Below are positions 15,963 to 24,276 of a stretch of DNA of 64,000 nt, in pieces. The notes under the pieces are model-generated. The model was not told the origin of the DNA. It did not search any database and saw only the letters and a list, made by a program, of their open reading frames with translations. A program made the position numbers and the translations under genes. Position 1 is the stretch's first letter; every line of letters starts with the position of its first letter. Origin of the DNA: Pelethousia sp034928145 (GTDB taxonomy: Bacteria; Bacillota; Clostridia; Christensenellales; CAG-138); the NCBI GenBank assembly GCA_034928145.1, contig JAYFPE010000016.1, positions 1 to 64,000 on the forward strand, in the 5' to 3' direction.

Positions 15963-16967
15963 ATGGATACAATCAAAAAGATTCCCTTGATTATCGATAC
16001 CGACCCGGGTGATGATGACGCCGCCTCCATCCTGTGGGCGCTCTCCTGTGGCAAATTTGACGTCAAGGCGCTCACCATCGCAAGCGGCAATGTGGGGCTG
16101 GATAAATGCGCCATCAATGCGTTACGCACGCTGGAGGTTAGCAAACGTATCGATATCCCCGTCTATAAGGGCGCGTGGAAGCCTATCATGATTCCGGCAC
16201 AGGATGCGAGTTGGATCCATGGTGAGGATGGCTTGGGTGATGTGGGCTTCCCCCTGCCCCAAACGCCTGTTACGCCGGGGTATGCACCGGTAGAGATGGT
16301 GCGTATCGCCAAAGAATCACCGGAGCCCATCACGATTCTGGCCCTGGCCCCCATCACCAATGTGGCCTTGGCCGTACTCCTGGACCACGATTTTAAAAAC
16401 CACGTCAAAGAGATCGTCTTTATGGGGGGAGCCGTAGGTGTTCCGGGCAATACAAGCCCTGGTGCGAGCTTCAATGTAGCCGCCGATCCCCACGCTGCTT
16501 CCATCGTATATAACGCCGGCATTCCTGTGGTTCAGGTAGGCTTGGATGCATGCGATCAAGTGACACAGCGCTGGGAGGATCTGGACGAAATCGGCCAAGC
16601 CGGCACCGCCGTGGCGGATTTCCTGGTGCGTATGATGGAGTTTCGTCGGGACAAGGCGGTCAAGATCATCAAAAACGAAAAGGGCGAGGTGGTTGCCCGC
16701 ATGGCTGCGGATGAGGAGGCCGGCCGCGGGAAAACGGGAATCGGCCTCAACGATCTGACCACCACCGCTTACCTCGTTAACCCGGGCTGGTTCAAGGTTC
16801 GGGAAGTGGCCATGGATATTGAAACCGGCGGGCTGACCCCGGGCAGGACAACGGCCGATTTCCATGGCCTGTGGGGAAGAGAGCCCAACTGCACCTTCGC
16901 GTACGGGGTAGACGGCCCGGCGCTGGTTCGCCGGTGGGTGGAAGATATCAAGGCATTCCACCCGTGA
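15963..16967 (+). CDS. nucleoside hydrolase-like protein, paralog 2
   Basis: 334 residues and roughly nine in ten residues identical to paralog 1. It has the same DTDPGDDDA metal site and the same Ser (GASFN) and Asn (GLNDLTTTAY) replacements. Differences cluster in the insert after the INDE-like helix (VARMAADEEAGRGKTG versus the paralog 1 sequence) and in scattered surface positions. The intact frame and the AAAGGAG before the ATG say it is expressed, so it is not a decaying duplicate. Whether it adds dosage or a shifted specificity is unknown. Confidence 0.9.
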   Translation: MDTIKKIPLIIDTDPGDDDAASILWALSCGKFDVKALTIASGNVGLDKCAINALRTLEVSKRIDIPVYKGAWKPIMIPAQDASWIHGEDGLGDVGFPLPQTPVTPGYAPVEMVRIAKESPEPITILALAPITNVALAVLLDHDFKNHVKEIVFMGGAVGVPGNTSPGASFNVAADPHAASIVYNAGIPVVQVGLDACDQVTQRWEDLDEIGQAGTAVADFLVRMMEFRRDKAVKIIKNEKGEVVARMAADEEAGRGKTGIGLNDLTTTAYLVNPGWFKVREVAMDIETGGLTPGRTTADFHGLWGREPNCTFAYGVDGPALVRRWVEDIKAFHP

Positions 16968-16987
16968 AATGGGAGAGGAGAGATATC

Positions 16988-17977
16988 ATGGACGAAAACA
17001 AGAGGCGCGCCATCATTATCGATACCGACCCCGGTGTGGATGACGCAGCGTCGCTGTTTTGGGTGCTGGCCAACCCACGGTTTGATATCAAGGCCATCAC
17101 TATCGCCAACGGCAACGTCTCCTTAGACCAATGCGCCGTCAACGCCCTCAAAATTTTGGAGGCAGCCGGCCAAAGCCATATCCCCGTATACATCGGCGCG
17201 CCCGATCCCCTTCTGCGTCCCACCGTGGACGCGGCTTGGGTGCATGGCAACGATGGGCTGGGGGACGCGGGCTTCCCCATACCCAAAGCCCTAGCCGCGC
17301 CGGGCTATGCCCCCGCCGAGATGGCGCGCATCGCTGCCGAATGCGGGGAAGTCACCATTTTGGCCTTGGCGCCCTTGACCAACGTAGCTCTGGCGGTACG
17401 GCTGGACCCGGATTTTAAAAAGCATGTCAAAGAGATCCTTTTCATGGGCGGCGCGGTGCGGGTGCCCGGCAACGAAAGCCCGGCCTCCAGTTTTAACCCC
17501 GCGGTGGACCCGGATGCGGCGCGGATCGTATACCGCTCGGGCATTCCGGTGGTACAGCTTGGCCTGGATGTGTGTGACAAGGTGCGGGAGATGCCCGAGG
17601 ATTTCGAAAAGCTGGCCGCTGTGCATACGCCGGTTACGGATTTTATCTTGCGCATGCTTGCCTTTATTCGCCATAAGGCCCGCCGCGTTTATACCGATGA
17701 ATCGGGGCAGGTCACAGGCGTGGATGCGATACAGGATAGCGCCGGCGTGGGCCTCAATGACCTGACCGCCACCGCTTATCTGATCGAGCCGCGCTGGTTT
17801 AAGACCAGGGCGCTCTACATCGATATTGATACCGCGGGGCTCTGCCCCGGGCAGACGGTGGCGGATTTTCGGGGTATGTGGGGCAAGCAGCCCAACGCTC
17901 TATGGGCCTATGATGTGGATGCCCGCGCTGCGGTGGACCGCTGGGTAGCGGATATTTGCGCATACCGGCCCTTATGA
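16988..17977 (+). CDS. nucleoside hydrolase-like protein, paralog 3
   Basis: 329 residues from the ATG at 16988, which has GGGAGAGGAG upstream; earlier in-frame codons lie inside paralog 2. It carries the more standard metal motif DTDPGVDDA. It keeps the Asn (ANGNVSL), WVHGNDGLG and ALAPLTNVAL motifs, and shares the Ser-for-Glu (PASSFN) and Asn-for-His (GVGLNDLTATAY) replacements. It is clearly diverged from paralogs 1 and 2, so the array contains at least three subfamilies. The C-terminal domain after residue 230 (an extended FILRMLAFIRHKAR helix) is longer than in RihA-type enzymes and is common to all four. Confidence 0.9.
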   Translation: MDENKRRAIIIDTDPGVDDAASLFWVLANPRFDIKAITIANGNVSLDQCAVNALKILEAAGQSHIPVYIGAPDPLLRPTVDAAWVHGNDGLGDAGFPIPKALAAPGYAPAEMARIAAECGEVTILALAPLTNVALAVRLDPDFKKHVKEILFMGGAVRVPGNESPASSFNPAVDPDAARIVYRSGIPVVQLGLDVCDKVREMPEDFEKLAAVHTPVTDFILRMLAFIRHKARRVYTDESGQVTGVDAIQDSAGVGLNDLTATAYLIEPRWFKTRALYIDIDTAGLCPGQTVADFRGMWGKQPNALWAYDVDARAAVDRWVADICAYRPL

Positions 17978-17995
17978 TAGGAGGAGAGAAAGACC

Positions 17996-19015
17996 ATGAT
18001 TGAAGAGAAGATTCCCGTGATCATCGACACCGACCCTGGCGACGACGATGCCGTTGCCATACTCTGGGTCCTTGCCAACTCCCGCTTTGATGTAAAGGCC
18101 TGCACCGTAGGCTATGGGAACGCCGGCACGGAAAAGTGCGTGTGCAACATGCTGCGTATACTGGAGGTGGCGGGCAGAACGGATATCCCTGTGTATGCTG
18201 GCGCACACCGCCCCCTTTTGGGGCGGGCGGAAAACGCCGCCTGGATTCACGGGGAGGACGGATTGGGCGACGCAGGCTTCCCCCTGCCGGATGCGCAGCC
18301 TGCGCCGGGCTATGCGCCTGTGGAAATGATACGCCACGCAAAGGAATCCAAGGAGCCCGTGACCCTGCTGTGCCTTTCGCCCGTCACCAACGTAGCCCTG
18401 GCATACCTTTTGGACCCGACCTTTAAGGACCATGTCCGAGAGGTTCTCATTATGGGCGGCGCGGTGCGCGTGCCGGGCAATGCCAGCCCCGGGGCCAGCG
18501 CCAATCTAAAGAACGATCCCTGGGCCGCGCAAATCGTCTACCGCTCGGGCATGCGGGTAGTACAGCTAGGGCTGGATACCTGCAACAAAATGACGGAACT
18601 GGATGAGGATTGGGCCGCTTTGGAGGCCGCGAAAACGCCGGTAACGGATTTCATCATTCGGATGCTGCGCTTCCGCCGGGAACAGGCTGTGCGCGTGATC
18701 ACCGATCAGGCGGGCAATGTGCGGCGGCTCTCCCAGGCAGAGGAAATGCCCGACCACGCAGGGGGTATAGGGCTCAACGATGTGGCCGCCACGGCTTACC
18801 TGATCGAACCCAATTGGTTTAAAACCCGAGAGGTTTATATCGACATCGACGCCGACTCCCTGTGCCCCGGCCGCACCGTGCCGGATATGCACGGCTTATG
18901 GGGTAAGGCGCCCAACGCGCGCCTGGCCTACGATGTGGATGGCCGCGCTGCGGTGGATCGGCTAATGAGCGACCTTATCGCCTTCCGTCCCCGCAATGGC
19001 CGCGTGTATTCGTAA
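17996..19015 (+). CDS. nucleoside hydrolase-like protein, paralog 4
   Basis: 339 residues, the most divergent copy. The metal motif is DTDPGDDDA and WIHGEDGLG is kept, but the threonine loop reads CLSPVTNVAL and the ribose-contact segment is GASANLKNDP, so the Phe beside the substituted Glu is also changed. The HD pair is again ND (GIGLNDVAATAY). AGGAGGAG lies nine bases upstream. It is the last gene of the operon, and the strong terminator follows 71 bases after its stop. Confidence 0.9.
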   Translation: MIEEKIPVIIDTDPGDDDAVAILWVLANSRFDVKACTVGYGNAGTEKCVCNMLRILEVAGRTDIPVYAGAHRPLLGRAENAAWIHGEDGLGDAGFPLPDAQPAPGYAPVEMIRHAKESKEPVTLLCLSPVTNVALAYLLDPTFKDHVREVLIMGGAVRVPGNASPGASANLKNDPWAAQIVYRSGMRVVQLGLDTCNKMTELDEDWAALEAAKTPVTDFIIRMLRFRREQAVRVITDQAGNVRRLSQAEEMPDHAGGIGLNDVAATAYLIEPNWFKTREVYIDIDADSLCPGRTVPDMHGLWGKAPNARLAYDVDGRAAVDRLMSDLIAFRPRNGRVYS

Positions 19016-19086
19016 GCTGTGCCGTAATCGTTAATTGACTCGCTTGGCTTTATGAAGATTATGGGTGCTGGACAAGGCAAACAAAT

Positions 19087-19129
19087 AAAACGTAAAGCAG
19101 GCGGCATTCGGCCGCCTGCTTTACGTTTT
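19087..19129. terminator. terminator of the nucleoside-hydrolase operon
   Basis: A perfect 19-bp stem, AAAACGTAAAGCAGGCGGC, closes over the loop ATTCG; the 3' arm ends in TTTT. It is symmetrical enough to work in both directions. Confidence 0.9.
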
Positions 19130-19668
19130 GGAGTCATGATGCACGTTTTCCCGAAATGTTTATTCAGCATATCTACCGCAGGCCACTCCTTTTCCCCGGA
19201 TAAATGCGCAACTTTACAGCGTGAATTGGATATCCGAAAACTCCGAAAACTTCCATGTGGCTTTCTCAAGGGCTTTCAGACTAGGGAGATGGCCAAATTC
19301 CGCCTGCGCATTGCCTTCATACATCTTTTCTTCCGCTCCCATTTCCGACCCCCCTTTGAATCCTCCCAAATCATTTCGTCCGCTTACATTCACCCTTCTC
19401 CCTATCACCATACAAACCCGCTTCCCAAACCGTTATGGACCTCGCAAAACCAAATTCATTGCTTCCTCCTTTCAGTTACACGGCTTCTTTCATTTCCTCC
19501 CGCATCATGGAATTGCTTTAAGCACCATGATTTATGGAACAGCTGGAAGACATCTTCAATTCGCACCTAGTCCTCTTCTGTATAGGATTGCTTTAGTTCC
19601 ATAGAAAGGTAATGGGACACGCTAAGGAAAAATAAGTATAGTACACAACGAAAATCAGGAGTGAGGGC
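19130..19668. other. AT-richer intergenic region without a convincing gene
   Basis: Base composition drops relative to the flanks. A plus-strand frame spans most of it (19052-19570) but crosses the terminator, lacks a ribosome binding site and has a random-looking composition. On the minus strand a 40-odd-codon frame ending near 19214 starts behind AAAGGGGGG. It begins M-G-A-E-E-K and resembles nothing I know. Likely debris from a lost element. Confidence 0.5.
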
Positions 19669-19872
19669 ATGAGACAAGGGGGTGTTTGTAAGGTCGTTAT
19701 TCATATGCCCGAATCCATACATGCCCTCTCTTCCAGGCTTAACGCTTTCTATATCGAAGTGCTTGAAAGAAGGCTCGGCCAGTCTAACCTGACCATGCGT
19801 GAAAAGACTCTTGTGCTAAATCGGATATTCTCGAACATGAAATCGGGGGAGGCCGGGGAGGCCGTCGAATAG
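19669..19872 (+). CDS. small protein of unknown function
   Basis: 67 residues. An AGGAG seven bases before the ATG supports translation. No domain recognised; the middle (about residues 18-55) looks helical and amphipathic (LNAFYIEVLERRLGQSN, then MREKTLVLNRIFSNM). It lies in the decayed stretch ahead of the feoB remnant, and the minus-strand HTH-like fragment overlaps its end, so it may itself be a relic. Confidence 0.4.
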   Translation: MRQGGVCKVVIHMPESIHALSSRLNAFYIEVLERRLGQSNLTMREKTLVLNRIFSNMKSGEAGEAVE

Positions 19873-19899
19873 GTGCTTGTGTAGTCGCCATATGTTGTA

Positions 19900-20050
19900 T
19901 GGCGGTTTGCTGTTCCTTGTTTCCCCAGATTAAGGGAGCGTGCCTTACGCCCATAATGATGGCTAATTCTTCCTGTGTGAGTTCGTAGAGCTTGCGGTAT
20001 TTTTTCAGATGTACCCCATAAACGCCACCATCATCGATTGACAAGCACAA
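19900..20050 (-). pseudogene. possible fragment of an XRE-type helix-turn-helix gene
   Basis: The translation HLKKYRKLYELTQEELAIIMGV resembles helices 1-3 of an XRE-family HTH, but the recognition helix breaks off into unrelated sequence and no wider domain follows. The only start is a TTG without a clear binding site. Read as a decayed regulator. Confidence 0.3.
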
Positions 20051-20064
20051 TACTGCCTTTCATC

Positions 20065-20843
20065 TTTTTATCGGCTGCCGGGAAGAATTTTGTTGCCCTT
20101 TGTGTGGTGGCGCATTCCCTACCATGATCAGCGTGATCGCCATGTTCTTTGTGGGCGGCGTTGGGGGCTGGTTGGGATCGGCGCTGGGGGCGGCGCTGCT
20201 CACGGGGATGGTGGTGCTGGGCGTGGGCTGCACCTTCGGCGTTTCCTGGCTGCTATCTAAAACGGTGCTGCGGGGCGTGCCATCTTCCTTTACGCTGGAG
20301 ATGCCGCCCTGCCGCAAGCCGCAGGTGGGCAAGGTAATCCTGCGCTCGATGCTGGACCGCACCATCTTCGTATTGGGTCGGGCGGCGGCTGTGGCCGCGC
20401 CTGCTGGCCTGCTCATCTGGGGCATGGCCAATATATCCGTTAACGGCGGCACGCTCCTCTTTCATTGCGCCGCTTTTTTGGAGCCGCTAGGCCGCCTCAT
20501 GGGCCTGGACGGGGTAATTCTGCTGGCCTTTATCTTGGGCCTGCCCGCCAATGAGATTGTTGTGCCCATCATCATTATGGCCTACCTGCAAAGCGGCGCC
20601 CTGCTTGAATTGGAAAGCCTGGGCGCTTTGCGCGCGCTGCTGACCGGCAACGGATGGACGCCGCTCACCGCCCTTTGCACGCTGCTGTTTTCCCTGCTGC
20701 ATTGGCCCTGCGCCACCACCCTTTTGACCATCCGCAAAGAAACGGGCAGCTGGAAATGGACGGCCCTGGCCTTTGCCCTCCCCACCGGCCTGGGCATGGC
20801 GCTCTGCATGCTGGCCGCGGCTTTTTGGCGCCTGCTGGTTTAG
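20065..20843 (+). pseudogene. feoB: feoB remnant: C-terminal membrane half only
   Basis: The frame opens after a TAA at 20019 and becomes recognisable near 20065 (GCREEFCCPLCGGAFPTMI). From there it matches the second Gate/C-terminal membrane region of FeoB, the GTP-dependent ferrous iron importer: about seven hydrophobic segments, the CGGAFPTMI cysteine motif, and GLPANEIVVPIIIMAYLQSG. The N-terminal GTPase domain and the first Gate domain, about 400 residues or more, are absent. Sequence upstream of the join is unrelated, so the gene was cut by a deletion or insertion. The remaining frame is still open, suggesting a recent event or residual expression from the TTG at 20100. Confidence 0.85.
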
Positions 20844-20867
20844 ACAAACGGCGGGAGCCGCTCAGCG

Positions 20868-21194
20868 TGTCAAAAAAGTGGCCATGGCCACTTTTGAGTT
20901 TCCACGGAACAACTGCTCATACCTTGGGGCCGTTGTTTCATGCAGAGAAAGCCTTGGCAAGCAAGGTTCTTCGCGCGCGACGCACACGCGCCCCGGGGCA
21001 TCCTCTCTTGCCGCCTCGCGGCAATTCACCTTGTCCGCCGCTCACGATTAAAGCCTCGGGGGCGGAGCCGAGCGCCGCCACTGCGGATGAAGCGAGGCGG
21101 AAGCCCGATGAGCAAAGGAGCAGCGCGGCCTTAAGGGCGCATCGCCACTATTGCGAACTGTGAACGGCCCGCGATTCCTAGGGACTTTTCGACA
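20868..21194. repeat. 0.3-kb inverted-repeat-bounded intergenic element, copy 1
   Basis: Begins with TGTCAAAAAAGTGGCC and ends with CTTTTCGACA, an imperfect inverted repeat of the left end. Just inside the left end, 20874-20895 is a perfect 22-base palindrome. The interior shares CTCTCTTGCCGC.T.GCGGCAATTCAC with copy 2 at 31801-32106, whose right end is the exact reverse complement of this copy's left 16 bases. No coding potential. It looks like a non-autonomous miniature element. Confidence 0.65.
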
Positions 21195-21263
21195 GACCGG
21201 GCTGTGGGAGCCTCTTTCTTTCAATTGATTTTACAGCCAGTTCGCAGATCCACATACGAAATA

Positions 21264-21272
21264 TGTTATACT
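21264..21272 (+). promoter_or_regulatory. extended -10 promoter of hflKC
   Basis: TG-T-TATACT, an extended -10 element, 57 bases before the hflK ATG. No good -35 at 17 bases; the TTGATT at 21225-21230 is too far. Confidence 0.5.
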
Positions 21273-21329
21273 ATATATGGCAGATGTTTTATCCAAAGTT
21301 AAGGCAGATCAAACTGCGGAAGGAGCTAT

Positions 21330-22313
21330 ATGGAGCATAACTGGCAAGGGAGGCCGCCCGAGGCGCGGCAGCCGAGAGACTGGAGGCGGATGGGCCGTGT
21401 GGCCCTCCTGGCCCTTATTGCGGTGGCCGTGTTGGGCATCGGCGCGACCTGTTGGTATACGGTGAACGAGAAGCAGCAGGCTGTGGTAACCACCTTCGGC
21501 AAGGTCACGGGGGTGAGTGACGCGGGCATCCATTTCATGTTGCCTCTGGGGATTCAGCAGGCGCATAAGGTGGATGTGAACGTATACCAGAAGATCGAAC
21601 TGGGCTACCGCACCGATGTCGCCCGCGAAGAGGGCTACACGGTGGTGGAAGAAGAGAGCAAGATGATCACCGGGGATTATAATATCGTCAACGTGGAATT
21701 CTTTGTGGAATATAAGGTTTCCGATCCGGTGCGCTATCTTTATGGCTCCTATGCGCCGGAAACCATCCTGCGCAACCTCGTGCAGAGCCAGGTGCGCAAT
21801 GTGGTGGGCTCCACCCCTGTGGACGCCGTGCTTACAGACGGCAAGGAAGCCATCCAAATGGAAGTGAAGGAGCTGATCACCGAGGTTCTGGCAAAATACG
21901 ACGTGGGCCTGATGCTCACGGACGTTAAGATCCAGGATAGCGACCCGCCCACCGAGGATGTGACGTATGCCTTCAAGGCTGTGGAAACGGCCAAGCAGGG
22001 CGCGGAGACCGTGATCAACGAGGCGCGTGCCTACCAGAACGCGCAGCTGCCCGCGGCGGAGGCCCAGGCGGACAAGCTGATCCGCAATGCCGAGTACCTC
22101 AAACAGAAGCGCATCAACGAGGCAAACGAGCAGGTGGCCATGTTTAACGCAATGTATCAGGCATATGCCGACAAGCCCGCCATCACCCGCTCGCGCATGT
22201 ATTACGAGGCCATCCAGAAGGTGCTGCCCGGCGCGAAGGTTTATATCGATATGTCCGAGGGCGGGGTGCAGACCCTGCTGCCCCTTGAATCCTTTGCGGG
22301 AGGTGCGCAATAA
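21330..22313 (+). CDS. hflK: HflK-like SPFH/prohibitin-family membrane protease modulator
   Basis: 327 residues: a short charged N-terminus, one membrane anchor (about 21-42), then the SPFH/band-7 domain (EKQQAVVTTFGKVTGVSDAGIHFMLP), followed by a long Ala/Gln/Glu-rich helix (about 225-285). HflK and HflC form a large membrane cage around the FtsH protease and regulate its access to substrates. The gene pair order K-C is conventional, and hflC starts within the stop codon (TAATG). GGAAGGAG lies five bases upstream of the ATG. Confidence 0.9.
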   Translation: MEHNWQGRPPEARQPRDWRRMGRVALLALIAVAVLGIGATCWYTVNEKQQAVVTTFGKVTGVSDAGIHFMLPLGIQQAHKVDVNVYQKIELGYRTDVAREEGYTVVEEESKMITGDYNIVNVEFFVEYKVSDPVRYLYGSYAPETILRNLVQSQVRNVVGSTPVDAVLTDGKEAIQMEVKELITEVLAKYDVGLMLTDVKIQDSDPPTEDVTYAFKAVETAKQGAETVINEARAYQNAQLPAAEAQADKLIRNAEYLKQKRINEANEQVAMFNAMYQAYADKPAITRSRMYYEAIQKVLPGAKVYIDMSEGGVQTLLPLESFAGGAQ

Positions 22314-23194
22314 TGAAAAAGCTTACAGGCAAGCTCATTGGCGCTGTGCTGTTGATCGCGGCGGCCGTTACCCTCTTTTCCAGCGCCTATACCGTAGGCG
22401 AGAACGAATATGCCTGCGTGGTGCGCTTTGAGAAGATTATGTCCACCACGGAGCAGGCCGGCCTGCATTTTAAGATGCCCTTCCTCGAAGGGGTGAAAAA
22501 ATTCCCCAAGGCCGTGATGTTCTATGACATCCCGCCCTCCGAGGTGCTCACCAGTGACAAGCAGAATATGACGGTGGATAGCTATGTGCTCTGGCAGATC
22601 GAAAACCCGCGCCTGTTTTACCAGGCCCTGGGCAACACGACCATAGCGGAGCAGCGGCTCGACGCCCTAACCTACAACGCCCTAAAAAACATCATGGGCA
22701 CCCTGGCGCAGAAAGATATCATCAACGAGAACGCCGGCTCCGAGCGCAACGATATCTATGAGGGCATCGCCGCCAATGTATCCACCATTGCCAAGAATTA
22801 CGGAATCCGGGTGGTAGATGTGAAGATCAAGCGCTTCGACCTGCCCGAGGCCAACGAGCAGGCCGTTTACGGCCGCATGATCTCCGAGCGCAACCAGATC
22901 GCCGAGAAATATACGGCGGATGGCCAATACGAGGCTTCCATCATCCGCAACGATGTGGATAAGCAGGTGAATATCCTCGTATCCAACGCCAAGGCCGAGG
23001 CGGCCAAGTTGGAGGCGGAGGGTGAGCAGGAATACATGCGCATCCTGGCCGAGGCCTACGATACGGCCGATAAGCAGGCCTTCTATGAGTTTACCCTATC
23101 CCTTGAGGCGCTCGAAGCCTCGCTTACCAGTGGGGAGAAAACCATCATCCTGGGCCGGGATTCCGCGCTTGGGAAGGTGCTGCTGAATCCGTGA
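22313..23194 (+). CDS. hflC: HflC-like SPFH/prohibitin-family membrane protease modulator
   Basis: 293 residues. N-terminal anchor (about 5-25), then the SPFH domain from YTVGENEYACVVRFEKIMSTTEQAGLHFKMP through RRLDAL-type residues, with the conserved SERNQIAEKYTADGQ segment (about 195) and a C-terminal coiled coil. Partner of HflK; translation is coupled by the overlapping stop and start, with GGGAGG upstream. Confidence 0.9.
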   Translation: MKKLTGKLIGAVLLIAAAVTLFSSAYTVGENEYACVVRFEKIMSTTEQAGLHFKMPFLEGVKKFPKAVMFYDIPPSEVLTSDKQNMTVDSYVLWQIENPRLFYQALGNTTIAEQRLDALTYNALKNIMGTLAQKDIINENAGSERNDIYEGIAANVSTIAKNYGIRVVDVKIKRFDLPEANEQAVYGRMISERNQIAEKYTADGQYEASIIRNDVDKQVNILVSNAKAEAAKLEAEGEQEYMRILAEAYDTADKQAFYEFTLSLEALEASLTSGEKTIILGRDSALGKVLLNP

Positions 23195-23287
23195 GGTTTG
23201 CAGGGGATATGCATCTGGCCCCCGCGGGGCATAGACGCGATTGTAAAAGAGTAAGCAGGATAGCTTTTTAACCTTATAAGTACAAAC

Positions 23288-23322
23288 AACGGTCCGGCGC
23301 ATCCAATTTGCACCGGGCCGTT
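23288..23322. terminator. terminator between convergent hflC and the ATP-grasp gene
   Basis: A 10-bp stem (AACGGTCCGG with CCGGGCCGTT, one wobble pair) over a 15-base loop. The T-rich flank is on the minus-strand side, so it serves the ATP-grasp gene best and probably both. Confidence 0.6.
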
Positions 23323-23347
23323 GCCTATAACGCAAAAACAGGGTTAC

Positions 23348-24226
23348 TTACGCCTGGATAGAATCCCTTACATGCGCCAAAATCGCCCCTGCCGCGTCCA
23401 CGCCGGTGGTGGCGACAAGACCGAGGAAATGGGCGTTGGAGTTCACCTCGCAAAGCAGGGGGCCGGTTGGGCCGATGAGCAAATCTATGCCGGCGAAATC
23501 CAGGCCCAATGCCCGGGCCGCGGACAGGGCAAGGGATTCTTCTTCCGGTGAGGGGATGTAAGCCTCCGCCGTGCCGCCCGCGCTGACGTTGGCGCGGAAA
23601 TCCCGCGGGTTTTGCCGCCGGATGGAGGCGATTGACCGGCCACCGACCACGTAGAGGCGGATATCCTCACCCGCGTGGCCGCCTATGTATTCTTGCAGGA
23701 TCATGGGCGCCGGGGCGTGCTCGCGCAGGAGGGCCGCGGCCTCGCCATACGTATTGGCCAGGTATACCTGCCAGCCAAAGGAGCCGCGGCGCTCCTTGAT
23801 CACCAGGGGGAAGCCCAGGTGTTCCGCTGCCGGCTCCAGAAAATCGAGATTCGTGTACCCCAGGCCGGCATAGGTGAGGGGCGCGGCGATGGTTTTTGGC
23901 TGGGGCAGGCCGTAGGCGGCCAGCCGGAAGTGCGTGAGGGACTTATCATCCGCCGCTTCAATGGCGTCGATGGGGTTAAACAGCCGCAGGCCCGTTGCTT
24001 CCAACTGCCTGCCCAGCAGGATATCCTTATCCCAGAAAAGGCAGAAATCATATGCTCGCAGGGAAAAGAGCGGCTTATGTTGCGTCATATCGAAAAGCAG
24101 CTGCGCGTTGGTGGCAAAATCCAGCCCAATGCCCAGCCTTTGGGCAGCGGCGAGCAAAGCCTTGCGCATCCGCACAAAGCTTTCCGTTTGGCCGAATTCA
24201 TTCATTACCAGCAATCCGTGTGGCAT
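23348..24226 (-). CDS. ATP-grasp ligase of the RimK type
   Basis: 292 residues. The order of elements is that of RimK-like carboxylate-amine ligases: a poorly conserved N-terminal domain (1-95), DDKSLTHFRLAAYGLPQPKT at the lid (about 100), PLVIKERRGSFGWQVYLA for ATP binding (about 147), MILQEYIGGHAGEDIRLYVVGG (about 186), and FAGIDLLIG..GPLLCEVNSNAHF for the metal-ligand Glu-Asn pair (about 255-270). Such enzymes add amino acids (often Glu) to a protein or small-molecule carboxylate. The substrate is unknown. It stands alone, convergent to hflC. Confidence 0.85.
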   Translation of the reverse strand: MPHGLLVMNEFGQTESFVRMRKALLAAAQRLGIGLDFATNAQLLFDMTQHKPLFSLRAYDFCLFWDKDILLGRQLEATGLRLFNPIDAIEAADDKSLTHFRLAAYGLPQPKTIAAPLTYAGLGYTNLDFLEPAAEHLGFPLVIKERRGSFGWQVYLANTYGEAAALLREHAPAPMILQEYIGGHAGEDIRLYVVGGRSIASIRRQNPRDFRANVSAGGTAEAYIPSPEEESLALSAARALGLDFAGIDLLIGPTGPLLCEVNSNAHFLGLVATTGVDAAGAILAHVRDSIQA

Positions 24227-24276
24227 GTTGTATCCTTACATAATAGAAAACATAAAAAATAGCGATCGTCTTAGCT

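Larger units (their letters stand above)
14932..16967 (+). repeat. tandem gene duplication, unit about 1031 bp
   Basis: The two open frames 14932-15936 and 15963-16967 have the same length (1005 bp) and stay almost identical at DNA level throughout, offset by 1031 bp. Differences are mostly at third positions, plus a patch near 15665-15710 / 16696-16741. This is a recent direct duplication, in contrast to the two more distant paralogs that follow. Confidence 0.9.

Noticed and set aside
15963..16967. Second nucleoside hydrolase as an assembly artefact of the first
   Set aside because: It differs at many third-codon positions and in a distinct patch, so it is a real diverging copy.
19052..19570. 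172-codon open frame after the hydrolase operon
   Set aside because: It runs through the 19-bp terminator stem, has no start signal and a composition rich in His, Pro, Ser and Phe typical of chance translation.
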